A stretch of DNA of 64,000 nt, from the NCBI GenBank assembly GCA_052246725.1, contig JBQQCL010000001.1. One strand, given 5' to 3'. The notes under the pieces are model-generated. The model saw only the letters and a list, made by a program, of their open reading frames with translations. It was not told where the DNA came from and made no database searches. Shown in pieces: positions 24,914 through 33,596 of this stretch. The position numbers and the translations under genes were made by a program. This stretch comes from Pseudalkalibacillus sp052246725. GTDB lineage: Bacteria > Bacillota > Bacilli > Bacillales > Fictibacillaceae. The first letter of the stretch is position 1. Each line of letters starts with the position of its first letter.

Positions 24914-25279
24914 ATGATTCTCCAGTTTCTCTGGCAATTCACACTTATTGCATCCGCCTTACTCCTGGGATCTTTCGTCGTTTCATTATTCCATCTTCCT
25001 TTGCCGGGCAGCATCGCCGGAATGTTTCTGCTTCTTATTTTTCTTTTGACGGGTGTTATCAAGCTTGATTGGGTGGAAAGAGCAGCGAATTTCCAATTAC
25101 GGCATATGACGTTATTGTTCATTCCCCCTGTAATCGGTGGTGTCATGTATATCCACTTACTCGAAAAAGAAATATGGAAGCTGATCTTGATTCTAGGTTT
25201 AAGCAGTCTCACCATCATTTTAGCAACAGGTACAGTTGTACAATGCTATGAAAAATTAAGAAGGGGGCAAAAAGAATGA
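24914..25279 (+). CDS. CidA/LrgA family membrane protein
   Basis: Small membrane protein of 121 residues with four hydrophobic segments. PLPGSIAGMFLLLIFLLTGV followed by IKLDWVERAANFQLRHMTLL and FIPPVIGGVMYIHLL is the LrgA/CidA signature. Members were first described as holin-like; in B. subtilis and streptococci paralogous pairs act in pyruvate uptake or release. I chose ATG 24914, with AAGGTGG upstream, over two GTG codons just before it. The stop overlaps the partner LrgB-type gene by four bases. The TnrA boxes upstream suggest nitrogen control, which I know of in no relative. Confidence 0.88.
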   Translation: MILQFLWQFTLIASALLLGSFVVSLFHLPLPGSIAGMFLLLIFLLTGVIKLDWVERAANFQLRHMTLLFIPPVIGGVMYIHLLEKEIWKLILILGLSSLTIILATGTVVQCYEKLRRGQKE

Positions 25280-25968
25280 CTGTTGTTTTTGGGAAGATTT
25301 TGTTTACAACGATTATCACCTATGTTGCCTATTTGGCAGGTTTGAAGATTTATGAAAAATCGATGCGAAAAAGCTGGCTTAATCCTTTATATACCGTGTC
25401 ACTGTTTCTCGTTTGTTTTCTTCCTATAGTGCACGTGGATTACCAGCGCTATCAGGAGGGGGTGGATCTCTTTTCGTTCTTGATGCAAACAGCGATCGTA
25501 TCACTCGCGATTCCATTGTTCAAACAGTGGCCTCTGTTGAAGCGGGATATCAAGAAAATCGGAATCGCAATCGTCTCAGGGAGTTTAGCGGGACTTACGA
25601 CAACGCTTGCACTCGCCGGGCTTTTTAAAATCAATGCTGAAATGCTCGCTTCCCTTACCCCAAAAGCAGCCACGTTACCCATCGCTTTGTCGGTTTCAGA
25701 TAAAATCGGCGGGGAAGCCTCGTTAACTGTTTTATTTGTCTTGTCATCAGCTGTCTTTTCATTTATCTGCGGTCCAAAAGTACTGGAGCTTTTCAATATT
25801 ACAAGCAAGGCAGCGAGAGGTTTGGCGATGGGGGCTTCGGCACAAGCACTTGGCGCGAGCAAATGCCTGCAATGGGGTGAAGAAGAAGGTGCAATGGGGA
25901 GCGTCGGCATGACAACGACAGCGATTTTCATTTCGGTTCTGACTCCGGTATCCATTTTATTATTGTAA
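25276..25968 (+). CDS. LrgB/CidB family membrane protein
   Basis: Partner of the preceding CidA/LrgA protein; 230 residues and about seven membrane helices. Family motifs include the proline and serine positions in TPKAATLPIALSVSDKIGGE and GLAMGASAQALGASKCLQWG followed by EEEGAMGSVGM. LrgA-LrgB pairs form a membrane complex, and in several Firmicutes the pair moves pyruvate. Which substrate applies here cannot be told. The gene is translationally coupled to its partner and followed 16 nt later by a small FbpA-like gene. Confidence 0.9.
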   Translation: MTVVFGKILFTTIITYVAYLAGLKIYEKSMRKSWLNPLYTVSLFLVCFLPIVHVDYQRYQEGVDLFSFLMQTAIVSLAIPLFKQWPLLKRDIKKIGIAIVSGSLAGLTTTLALAGLFKINAEMLASLTPKAATLPIALSVSDKIGGEASLTVLFVLSSAVFSFICGPKVLELFNITSKAARGLAMGASAQALGASKCLQWGEEEGAMGSVGMTTTAIFISVLTPVSILLL

Positions 25969-25984
25969 AGGAGGCGTGTATTCG

Positions 25985-26170
25985 ATGGCCGGATATCTAA
26001 GGAAAAGTCTTGATCGTGTTAAACATCACTACATCAGCCAGCTCTTGAACGCTGGTTACTACAAATCAAGTGACCGGCAGCTATATGAACTCACTCTGAA
26101 GGAGCTGGAAAAAGAATTCAAAATGATGCAGTTAAGAGAGACGAACAAACGAAAACATGGGCTGGGTTAA
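25985..26170 (+). CDS. FbpA-like small basic protein
   Basis: A 61-residue basic protein (MAGYLRKSLDRVKHHYISQL, then LNAGYYKSSDRQLYELTLKE and LEKEFKMM). The phrase DRQLYELTLKELEKE resembles the Fur-regulated basic protein FbpA family of B. subtilis, small proteins thought to help a regulatory RNA in iron sparing. No Fur box is visible nearby; the gene appears to be third in the CidA/LrgA operon. The ATG has AAAGGAGG ten bases upstream. Family assignment is by pattern only. Confidence 0.65.
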   Translation: MAGYLRKSLDRVKHHYISQLLNAGYYKSSDRQLYELTLKELEKEFKMMQLRETNKRKHGLG

Positions 26171-26187
26171 CTATATATAGAAGAAGT

Positions 26188-26219
26188 GGGTGCTCTTGTG
26201 ACAGTTTCTCAGGGCACCC
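26188..26219 (+). terminator. Possible terminator after the FbpA-like gene
   Basis: GGGTGCTCT pairs with AGGGCACCC (nine base pairs, one G-U) around a 14-nt loop, followed by a weak CTCCTTTC tract. Confidence 0.5.
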
Positions 26220-26243
26220 TCCTTTCATGTAAAATCGGGGCTG

Positions 26244-26325
26244 AATTTTGCAAAAGAAGAGGCTCATAATTTTGCAAATTCGACTCGTAATTTTATAAGA
26301 CCTCTCATTATATTTGTAAATTAGT
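26244..26325. repeat. Four-unit array with about 21-nt period (TAATTTTGCAAA type)
   Basis: Degenerate units begin at 26244, 26268, 26289 and about 26309 with the pattern GGCTCGTAATTTTGCAAA. It lies in the convergent gap between the FbpA-like gene and the second chromate transporter gene. Confidence 0.65.
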
Positions 26326-26371
26326 AGAACCTCTACCACGACACACGAAAAAAAGAGCCCAATCAAAGGCT

Positions 26372-26899
26372 CTATAAAAAGATTCCACCATAGACGAGTG
26401 CTCCGGCAATGACGAATGCCGGATGGATCCGGAGTCTGACCAGGAACAGATAACTCGCAGCAAAAAGGAGCACCGTTTGTAAGACTCCAGAACCTGCATA
26501 GGAACTCACAAAAAACTGATACGCCATCACACCGAGCAACACAGCGATTGCCGGTCTTACCATGACCGTCATCCGCTTTACTTTTTCGGAATCCTTATAT
26601 TTCATCAATACTTTCAAAAGGATGATCATTAAAATGAGCGATGGTGCGACTGTTGCAAAAATTCCAACCGTAGCACCAAGCCATCCAGCCTGTGCATATC
26701 CGATGTAACCCGCCATTTTTGTCGCGATCGGTCCAGGTAGAGCATTTCCGAGCGCTAAAACTTCACTGAATTCCTCTGTCGACATCCAGCCATATCGGTC
26801 AACGACTTCATTTTCAACCAACGGAATCGATGCAGGTCCACCACCATAGCCAAGGATACCAGGTATGAAAAACGCTAAAAAGATATGCCAGTAGATCAT
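26372..26899 (-). CDS. Chromate transporter half-protein 2 (CHR family)
   Basis: Single-domain CHR protein of 175 residues with about six membrane helices. The family motif FFIPGILGYGGGPASIPLVE (about 10-29) and ALGNALPGPIATKMAGYIGY (about 50-69) are intact. Short-chain CHR proteins work as a pair of different halves; the other half is encoded immediately upstream with a four-base overlap. In B. subtilis the equivalent pair ywrB-ywrA is controlled by the Lrp-type regulator YwrC. Export of chromate is the known role of the best studied members, but the natural substrate is not certain. Confidence 0.9.
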   Translation of the reverse strand: MIYWHIFLAFFIPGILGYGGGPASIPLVENEVVDRYGWMSTEEFSEVLALGNALPGPIATKMAGYIGYAQAGWLGATVGIFATVAPSLILMIILLKVLMKYKDSEKVKRMTVMVRPAIAVLLGVMAYQFFVSSYAGSGVLQTVLLFAASYLFLVRLRIHPAFVIAGALVYGGIFL

Positions 26900-27522
26900 G
26901 ATGCACCACTCGCCTTCTCATCCTCATTTTCAGCGGGTTCCCGTGTTCCGAACCAGGCATATAGTAGAAGAATTCCGATGATGATTCCCGGGTGGACGTT
27001 GACGAATTCCATCAGGACTAAGGAAAGTGCGATGATAACAAGTGCCTGAACCCATCCTAAACCCGCTTTGGATTTTTTCGTGAATTGCCAGGTCAACTGG
27101 GCGAGCATGAATCCGACGACAGGAACCACCGCTTTCGTCATTCCTTGCACCCAGGATTTATCTTTATACATACTAAGTGTCGTCAAGAGAGCGATCATGG
27201 CCAGGATCGATGGTAGAATCGTCGCCACCACCGCATTGATCATACCGATTGGGCCTGCGACCCGGTAACCGATATAGCCAGCAAGTTTCGTCGCAATCGG
27301 CCCAGGGAGTGTATTCCCGAGAGCAAGCAAATCCCCGAATTCATCATCCGTAAACCACCCGTAATGCTCAACAACCTCTTTATGGACGAGCGGAATGGAG
27401 GAAGGACCCCCTCCATAGCCGAAAATGCCAACCCGGAAAAAAGCCAGAAACAAAGGAATGTGTATGGTTTTCTTTTTTACCGTCTTAGGAGGATTTACCT
27501 CTGTTTCGCTTCTCCCTACCAA
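26896..27522 (-). CDS. Chromate transporter half-protein 1 (CHR family)
   Basis: CHR-family half protein of about 208 residues, with FFRVGIFGYGGGPSSIPLVH and LALGNTLPGPIATKLAGYIG motifs and a longer soluble tail (GTREPAENEDEKASGAS). No ATG lies near the conserved start. I chose TTG at 27522, which overlaps the stop codon of the gamma-glutamyltransferase gene; the reading frame extends further up inside that gene. No strong ribosome site is seen, so translation may depend on coupling to ggt. The stop overlaps the next CHR gene (ATGA). Confidence 0.85.
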   Translation of the reverse strand: MVGRSETEVNPPKTVKKKTIHIPLFLAFFRVGIFGYGGGPSSIPLVHKEVVEHYGWFTDDEFGDLLALGNTLPGPIATKLAGYIGYRVAGPIGMINAVVATILPSILAMIALLTTLSMYKDKSWVQGMTKAVVPVVGFMLAQLTWQFTKKSKAGLGWVQALVIIALSLVLMEFVNVHPGIIIGILLLYAWFGTREPAENEDEKASGAS

Positions 27523-29126
27523 GCGGCAACACTGCCATCTGTACGTGATTCCGTTCCACCTGAAAGGACCCCCGTCTCTGGATCTCGCCAAATGATTTGC
27601 CCTCTCCCGAACGGACCGCCGTCCAAAGCGACCTGGATCTGATGGCCTTTACGTGCAAGAGCTTGTGCAATGTGGTTCGGGAAGTTCGGCTCCACTAAAA
27701 CTTTCTTGTCTTCCATCCATTGCCATCTTGGTGCGTCAAGTGCAGCTTGTGGGTTGAGATGGAAATCAAGCGTGTTCATAATCACCTGCAGATGCCCTTG
27801 CGGCTGCATGAATCCTCCCATTACACCGAATGGACCGACTGGCTGATCGCCCTTGGTCAAAAAGCCCGGGATGATCGTGTGATAGGTTTTCTTACCGCCT
27901 TCAAGACAATTATCATGTTCAGGATCCATCGAAAAATTGTGACCTCTATTCTGTAATGCAATTCCCGTTCCAGGTACAACCAGACCTGAACCGAATCCCA
28001 TATAGTTGCTCTGGATGAACGACACCATGTTGCCTTCTGAATCAGCCGTCGCAAGATAGACGGTTCCGCCTTTTGGAGGTGTTCCAGGTGTAGGATCCAT
28101 CGCCTTTTCCCCGATCAGTTTTCTCCGTTCTGCAGCATACGCCTCACTTAAAAGGTCTTCCGTTCTCGTCGTCATCGATTTATTTTCTGTTACATATTTG
28201 AGACCGTCCGTGAATGCGAGTTTAATTGCTTCGATCTGTTTGTGATACGTTTCGACGTCTTCTTTATTGGCATACTCAGAATCTTTTAATAGGTTCAACG
28301 CCATCAATGCGATGATCCCTTGCCCGTTCGGTGGAATCTCCCAAACTTTGTGTCCTCGATACTCGACACCGATCGGATCGACCCACTCAGGTTGATAGGC
28401 TGCTAGATCGTCCTTACGTAAAAACCCGTCATACTTTTTCGAGAATGCGTCGATTTCATCAGCGATTTTTCCACGATAAAACGATTCCGCTTTTGTTTCG
28501 GCGATATCGCGTAAAGTCGATGCATGCCCTTCTGAACGCCATACTTCTCCTACTTCCGGTGATTTTCCGTCAGGAGCGAATGTATCGAACCAATGCTTGA
28601 ATTCATCATTGGTAAGCACTTTCTTAAAATGAACAGCCGCTGCTTTCCAATACTTCCCTAACGTCGGTGAAACTGGATAACCATTTGCTGCATAATCGAT
28701 TGCCGGTGCCAGCACGTCCGTCAACGGCAATTTACCGAAACGTTCCGATAATGCAGCCCAGGCTCCTGGTGCACCAGGTACTGTGACAGGAATCCAGCCA
28801 TACTTCGGGATATCTTCAATTCCTTTTTCTTTAAGTGCCTCTATTGAAATCGATTGTGGTGATGGACCACTTGCATTCAGTCCATGCAGCTTCCCTTTCG
28901 TCCAAACGAGCGCAAATGCATCCCCACCGATCCCGTTGGACGTCGGTTCAACAACGGTTAAGCATGCAGCGGTAGCGATAGCTGCATCGACTGCATTGCC
29001 GCCTTTTTTCAAGATATCCACCCCCGCTTGTGCAGCGAGCGGCTGCGAGGTCGCCACCATCCCATTTTTCGCAAAAGTCGTCATTCGTTGTGATGGATAC
29101 GGGTTGTATAAAGTATCTATACTCAT
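27516..29126 (-). CDS. ggt: Gamma-glutamyltransferase, cytoplasmic YwrD type
   Basis: Ntn-hydrolase that cleaves or transfers gamma-glutamyl groups of glutathione-like compounds; the precursor self-cleaves before a Thr. From ATG 29126 it has 536 residues. The nucleophile Thr (about 355) opens the small subunit in PKGGTVYLATADSEGNMVSF, and the oxyanion and substrate segments NYMGFGSGLVVPGTGIALQN and VMGGFMQPQGHLQVIMN follow. There is no signal peptide, unlike secreted Ggt, so it should act inside the cell on imported peptides. It sits between a peptide ABC transporter and two CHR genes. B. subtilis ywrD has the same neighbours ywrA and ywrB, which supports the subtype. Confidence 0.93.
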   Translation of the reverse strand: MSIDTLYNPYPSQRMTTFAKNGMVATSQPLAAQAGVDILKKGGNAVDAAIATAACLTVVEPTSNGIGGDAFALVWTKGKLHGLNASGPSPQSISIEALKEKGIEDIPKYGWIPVTVPGAPGAWAALSERFGKLPLTDVLAPAIDYAANGYPVSPTLGKYWKAAAVHFKKVLTNDEFKHWFDTFAPDGKSPEVGEVWRSEGHASTLRDIAETKAESFYRGKIADEIDAFSKKYDGFLRKDDLAAYQPEWVDPIGVEYRGHKVWEIPPNGQGIIALMALNLLKDSEYANKEDVETYHKQIEAIKLAFTDGLKYVTENKSMTTRTEDLLSEAYAAERRKLIGEKAMDPTPGTPPKGGTVYLATADSEGNMVSFIQSNYMGFGSGLVVPGTGIALQNRGHNFSMDPEHDNCLEGGKKTYHTIIPGFLTKGDQPVGPFGVMGGFMQPQGHLQVIMNTLDFHLNPQAALDAPRWQWMEDKKVLVEPNFPNHIAQALARKGHQIQVALDGGPFGRGQIIWRDPETGVLSGGTESRTDGSVAAW

Positions 29127-29141
29127 GATCAATTCCCCCTT

Positions 29142-30119
29142 CTAAACTTCATGACAAGCAACAAAATGATTCTTCTCTACTTCTCTCCATACCGGTTTTT
29201 CTTCTTTACATTGTCCAGTTGCCAGTGGACATCTGGTATGAAAAGCACACCCTTTAGGAGGATTCGCCGGATTCGGCAAATCTCCTTCTAGCTTCACACG
29301 TTTGCGCTTCCTCCCTGGAATTGGACGAGGGATTGCAGATAACAGCGCTTTCGTATAAGGGTGCAGAGGATTCTCGTAAATTCGATCAGCTGGTGCAAGC
29401 TCTGCAGTATTCCCGAGATACATGACAAGAACGCGATCACTGATATGACGGACTACGCCTAGATCATGTGAAATGAACATGTAAGTCAATTGATGTTTAT
29501 CCTGAATGTCTTTTAAAAGTTTGATGACCTGGGCTTGCACCGATACATCAAGTGCAGAAACAGCCTCATCACAAACGATAAACGAAGGGTTCAATGCAAT
29601 CGCTCTGGCAATACCGATACGTTGCCGTTGACCCCCACTGAATTCATGGGGATAACGGTCATAATGTTCTGGTTTTAAGCCAACTTCTTCAAGCAAACTG
29701 CTAACCTTTTCTTTCCGCTCTTTTTTAGACATTGACGTATGGATGATAAAAGCCTCTTCAAGCGCATCACCGATTCGCTGTCTGGGGTTCAATGAGGCAT
29801 AAGGATCCTGGAAAATCATCTGCATCTGCCTTTTGTACTTTTTGAGCTTGGATTCAGGGAGCGACCCGATCTCTTCGCCCTTAAATTGGATCGACCCTTC
29901 TGTCAATGGTTCAAGTCTAAGCACAGCACGGCCAAATGTTGATTTTCCACATCCAGACTCACCAACAACACCCAGTGTTTCCCCTTCATAGACATCGATG
30001 GTCACATTTTCAACCGCCTTTACATGACCTTGCACTCTTTGAAGGATGCCTCCTTTAATTGGATAATACTTTTTCATTTTGCTGATTTTAAGAAGAGGTT
30101 GCGGCTGTTTCTGCATCAT
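29142..30119 (-). CDS. oppF: Peptide ABC transporter ATPase (OppF/DppF type)
   Basis: Second ATPase of a dipeptide/oligopeptide-type importer. From ATG 30119 it has 325 residues. Walker A GESGCGKSTFGRAVL, Q-loop MIFQDPYASLNPRQRIGDAL, signature FSGGQRQRIGIARAI and Walker B PSFIVCDEAVSALDVSVQAQ are intact, followed by the oligopeptide-type C-terminal extension with CAFHTRCPLATGQC, a Cys pattern that binds an iron-sulfur cluster in some relatives. The start has AGGAGG upstream and lies inside the end of oppD. The symbol marks the family, not a proven substrate. Confidence 0.93.
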   Translation of the reverse strand: MMQKQPQPLLKISKMKKYYPIKGGILQRVQGHVKAVENVTIDVYEGETLGVVGESGCGKSTFGRAVLRLEPLTEGSIQFKGEEIGSLPESKLKKYKRQMQMIFQDPYASLNPRQRIGDALEEAFIIHTSMSKKERKEKVSSLLEEVGLKPEHYDRYPHEFSGGQRQRIGIARAIALNPSFIVCDEAVSALDVSVQAQVIKLLKDIQDKHQLTYMFISHDLGVVRHISDRVLVMYLGNTAELAPADRIYENPLHPYTKALLSAIPRPIPGRKRKRVKLEGDLPNPANPPKGCAFHTRCPLATGQCKEEKPVWREVEKNHFVACHEV

Positions 30120-31095
30120 TATTTTGCTCCACCTCCTGTAACCAGCATCTAACCGTATGCGTTTCGTTGACAGTAAAGGTCTTCGGGGATTGTTCCCTGC
30201 ATTTTTCCGTTGCGAATTCACACCGGTTATGGAAACGGCATCCACTTATTTTTTCGTTCAAATTAGGAAGAGAGCCAGGGATTGGTTCCAACTGATGGTC
30301 GCGGTCATCTACATTTGGTACTGATCTCAACAATCCCTTTGTATACGGGTGCTGAGGATTCATAAACAAACTTTCAACATCGGCTTCTTCAATTTTTTCA
30401 CCAGCATACATGACCATGACACGATCAGCCACCTCCGCTACAACTCCCATATCGTGCGTGACCATAATCACACCCATCCCTAACTCGTCTTTCATCTCAT
30501 CGATAAGATCGAGTATCTGGGCTTGAATCGTCACATCGAGTGCCGTTGTCGGTTCATCAGCTATTAAAAGGGATGGTCGACACGCTAAAGCGATTGCTAT
30601 CATGATCCTCTGTCGCATCCCCCCGCTCAGTTCATGGGGATACTGAGACATTCTCTTTTCAGGATAAGGGATGCCAACTTGATTCAATAACTCGATCCCT
30701 TTACGGTGGGCTTGCCGTTGTGATAACCTCTTATGGATCATTAACGGTTCCCGGATTTGAAACCCAACTGTGAAAACTGGATTCAAAGCAGTCATCGGTT
30801 CTTGGAAAATCATCGACATCTTGTTGCCCCGAAGTTTACGCAACTCTTCTTTTGATAATTTCGTAAGTTCCTGACCGGCAAATTGGACAGAACCTTCACT
30901 GATCTCGCCATTATTGGGTAGCAATCCCATTATCGATAAAGAGGTGATACTTTTACCACACCCCGACTCCCCAACGATACACACCGTTTCACCTTCATTG
31001 ACGGAAAATGAAACCCCGCGGACGGCTGAAAGCTTTCCTTCAGCCGTTTTGAATTTCGTTACGAGGTTGTCAACCTTTAGCAACTGTTCTGGCAT
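30088..31095 (-). CDS. oppD: Peptide ABC transporter ATPase (OppD/DppD type)
   Basis: First ATPase of the importer; 335 residues from ATG 31095 (MPEQLLKVDNLVTKFKTAEG). Walker A GESGCGKSITSLSIMGLL, signature LSGGMRQRIMIAIALACRP, Walker B LLIADEPTTALDVTIQAQIL and the C-terminal CRFHNRCEFATEKC are present. The 27 in-frame codons upstream overlap the substrate-binding protein gene and are not likely translated. The 3' end overlaps oppF by 32 nt. Confidence 0.93.
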   Translation of the reverse strand: MPEQLLKVDNLVTKFKTAEGKLSAVRGVSFSVNEGETVCIVGESGCGKSITSLSIMGLLPNNGEISEGSVQFAGQELTKLSKEELRKLRGNKMSMIFQEPMTALNPVFTVGFQIREPLMIHKRLSQRQAHRKGIELLNQVGIPYPEKRMSQYPHELSGGMRQRIMIAIALACRPSLLIADEPTTALDVTIQAQILDLIDEMKDELGMGVIMVTHDMGVVAEVADRVMVMYAGEKIEEADVESLFMNPQHPYTKGLLRSVPNVDDRDHQLEPIPGSLPNLNEKISGCRFHNRCEFATEKCREQSPKTFTVNETHTVRCWLQEVEQNNDAETAATSS

Positions 31096-31102
31096 GTTAA
31101 CC

Positions 31103-32650
31103 CTACTCTCTGTGTACGTTATATAATGACCATCGGCCAGTAGGATCCATCTCCAAGCCTTTAACCGATTTATCATATGCCGCTGCTACAATACCGTGGT
31201 TCATGACTACCCACGGGATGTCTTCTACGACGATTTCATTCGCTTCGACCAGTTTCTGTTTACGTTCTTCCTGATCGACAATATTCCGTGATTCATCTAC
31301 CAATTTATCAAACTCAGGATTCGAATATTGAACGCGGTTTGATGAACCAATATTATCGCTATGAAGGTTAGGATAAAGAAGCTCACTTCCATCCGCGGTT
31401 GAATTTGTCCAGCCCAGGAATGTGATATCAAATTCACCTTTTTTACTCACATCCAGGAAAGTGCCCCATTCTAGTGTTTCGATTTGAGGTTTTAAACCTA
31501 CCTCTTTTAGCTGTGCCTGGACGATTTCAGCCATGTTCATATACACAGGCGTATTTGCAACCAACATTTTGACTTCTTTTCCGACATAGCCGTTCTCTTC
31601 AAGGAGTTGTTTTGCCTTCTCCGGATCATACGCGTAACCTGATTTTTCGGCTGATTGGTCATAACCAAAAACTTTTGGCCCAATGATGCTGTTGGATCGG
31701 ACCCCTAATCCTTTTAATTTTTTAACATAAGCCTCTCTGTCTAATGCATGAGCAACAGCCTGCCTGAATGGAAGCTCATTTGACGGAGCTTTAGCCATGT
31801 TAAAGCCAAGGTACGATACGGGTGTCCCTTCTTTTTTCATGATCTCGACATTTTTAAGCGATTCAAGTCGTGGCAAATGCTCAGCCGTAAGTCCATCAAT
31901 GAATTGAACCTCTCCAGTTTGAAGCATTGAGACAGCTGTATTCACTTCAGGAACGACTTTGAACGTCACTTTTTCAAGTTGAGGTGGGTCTTGCCAATAA
32001 TCCTTATTTGCTTCTAGTGTAATATGGTCTCCTGACTTCCATTCAACAAATTTGAAAGGGCCGGTCCCGACAGGCTTCTTGTTCAAATTCCCCTTTTTAT
32101 CAGCTGTTGGGCTCACAATTGACGCATTTGAATGGGATAAAGCTGCAAGCATCGCACCATACGGTTCTTTCGTTTTGATGACAACGGTATATTCATCTTT
32201 CACCTCGATCGATTCAATCGGTTCCAATAAGGATGCTCGAGGCGCCGCAGTTTCTGGATCTCTGAACTTATCGAATGTATATTTGACAGCTTCAGCATTA
32301 AAGTCAGTCCCATCATGGAACTTGATTCCTTCTTTCAGTTTGATAACCCAGGTTTTCTGATCTGGGTTTTCATATGATTCTGCAAGGTAAGGTACGATTT
32401 CCATCGACTTTTCATCCCTGATGAACAAAGTTTCATAGATTTGTTCGATAACACGGGATGAAACAGAATCATTCGTTTCGATCGGTGATAGACCGACCGC
32501 CTTTGTCGTAGTCGCGTACGTCAGCTCCTGAGGAACGTCCCCGTTACCTCCAGAGCCATTACCTGACTCTTCTCCACTGCACCCTGCTAATGTGACAGAT
32601 GCTATTAAGAAGACAACCCATAAGCTAGTGCTCAAGCGCTTCATTTTCAT
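31103..32650 (-). CDS. oppA: Peptide-binding lipoprotein of the ABC transporter (family 5)
   Basis: Extracellular substrate-binding protein, 515 residues. The lipoprotein signal ends in VTLAGC (lipobox, Cys about 23), followed by a Gly/Asn/Ser-rich linker. Family 5 motifs are YETLFIRDEKSMEIVPYLAE and WVIKLKEGIKFHDGTDFNAE, then PVGTGPFKFVEWKSGDHITL and PFRQAVAHALDREAYVKKL. The overall pattern is like glutathione-binding GsiB proteins, and the adjacent gamma-glutamyltransferase makes glutathione or another gamma-glutamyl peptide the likely substrate. Specificity is inference. Confidence 0.9.
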   Translation of the reverse strand: MKMKRLSTSLWVVFLIASVTLAGCSGEESGNGSGGNGDVPQELTYATTTKAVGLSPIETNDSVSSRVIEQIYETLFIRDEKSMEIVPYLAESYENPDQKTWVIKLKEGIKFHDGTDFNAEAVKYTFDKFRDPETAAPRASLLEPIESIEVKDEYTVVIKTKEPYGAMLAALSHSNASIVSPTADKKGNLNKKPVGTGPFKFVEWKSGDHITLEANKDYWQDPPQLEKVTFKVVPEVNTAVSMLQTGEVQFIDGLTAEHLPRLESLKNVEIMKKEGTPVSYLGFNMAKAPSNELPFRQAVAHALDREAYVKKLKGLGVRSNSIIGPKVFGYDQSAEKSGYAYDPEKAKQLLEENGYVGKEVKMLVANTPVYMNMAEIVQAQLKEVGLKPQIETLEWGTFLDVSKKGEFDITFLGWTNSTADGSELLYPNLHSDNIGSSNRVQYSNPEFDKLVDESRNIVDQEERKQKLVEANEIVVEDIPWVVMNHGIVAAAYDKSVKGLEMDPTGRWSLYNVHRE

Positions 32651-32671
32651 TTCAACCTTCCTCCCGTTGAT

Positions 32672-33574
32672 TTAGTTATTGAAATCCATGTTAGGGTCCA
32701 ACGCATCACGCAACCCATCACCCAAAACATTAAACCCAAACACAACTAGCATGATTGCAATCCCTGGCACTATTGTCATATGTGGTGATGTCCACATAAA
32801 ATCCTGACCAGCTGCAATCATAGCGCCCCACTCCGGAGTCGGCGGCTGTGCACCAAGTCCCAAAAAACTAAGTGCAGATGTTGAAAGAATTGCAGTAGCC
32901 ATTCTCATTGTTGCAAACACGATGATCGGAGCCATGCAGTTTGGTAGAATATGTTTGATGAGAATACGGAAATTACTTGCCCCGAGTGATTTCATAGCTA
33001 CGATGTATTCTTGTTTTTTTACAGATAAGACACTTCCCCTTACAATTCGGGCGCATGTCGGAATCGACCAAATACTTATTGCAATCATTACGTTCACAAG
33101 ACTTGTTCCTAACATTGCAATGATTAACATGGCCAATAAAATTCCTGGAAAAGCAAACAACAGATCTACGAATCGCATGATGATTCCATCAAGTTTTTTA
33201 TAATAACCAGATATAAGTCCTAACGTTATTCCACCGATTAAACCTAGAATGACGGATGCGAAACCGACAACCAGAGATATCCTAGCACCAAAGACGATCC
33301 TGCTCCACATATCCCGACCATAATTATCCGTACCTAGCCAATGCCCCTCAGAAAAAACAGGCAGCTCACTTTCTGCCAATGATTGGTGGACGGGATCATA
33401 TGTAGTGATCCAATCTGCGAAAATAGCCATCAAAGCTTGTATGAAAATGATGATCAGACCAAATACTGCTAATCTGTTCTTTAATAATCGTTTTGTGATC
33501 ACTAAAACCATTTTCTCTTTCTTTTGATTGCTGTTTTCAAGTTTTGAATTCGAAGCTACTGCCTCTCCAGACAT
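32672..33574 (-). CDS. oppC: Peptide ABC transporter permease (OppC/DppC type)
   Basis: Inner-membrane permease of about 300 residues with six helices and the coupling EAA-like loop IVRGSVLSVKKQEYIVAMKS followed by LGASNFRILIKHILPN. The start at 33574 (MSGEAVASNSKLENSNQKKE) has AAAGGAGG 8 nt upstream. A long cytoplasmic N-terminal tail precedes the first helix. The frame runs 21 codons further up into oppB. Confidence 0.92.
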   Translation of the reverse strand: MSGEAVASNSKLENSNQKKEKMVLVITKRLLKNRLAVFGLIIIFIQALMAIFADWITTYDPVHQSLAESELPVFSEGHWLGTDNYGRDMWSRIVFGARISLVVGFASVILGLIGGITLGLISGYYKKLDGIIMRFVDLLFAFPGILLAMLIIAMLGTSLVNVMIAISIWSIPTCARIVRGSVLSVKKQEYIVAMKSLGASNFRILIKHILPNCMAPIIVFATMRMATAILSTSALSFLGLGAQPPTPEWGAMIAAGQDFMWTSPHMTIVPGIAIMLVVFGFNVLGDGLRDALDPNMDFNN

Positions 33575-33596
33575 TTGAGAACCTCCTTTCAACCGA

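Noticed and set aside
27523..27591. Longer N-terminus of the first chromate transporter half
   Set aside because: It lies fully inside ggt in another frame, and the family starts near the TTG chosen.
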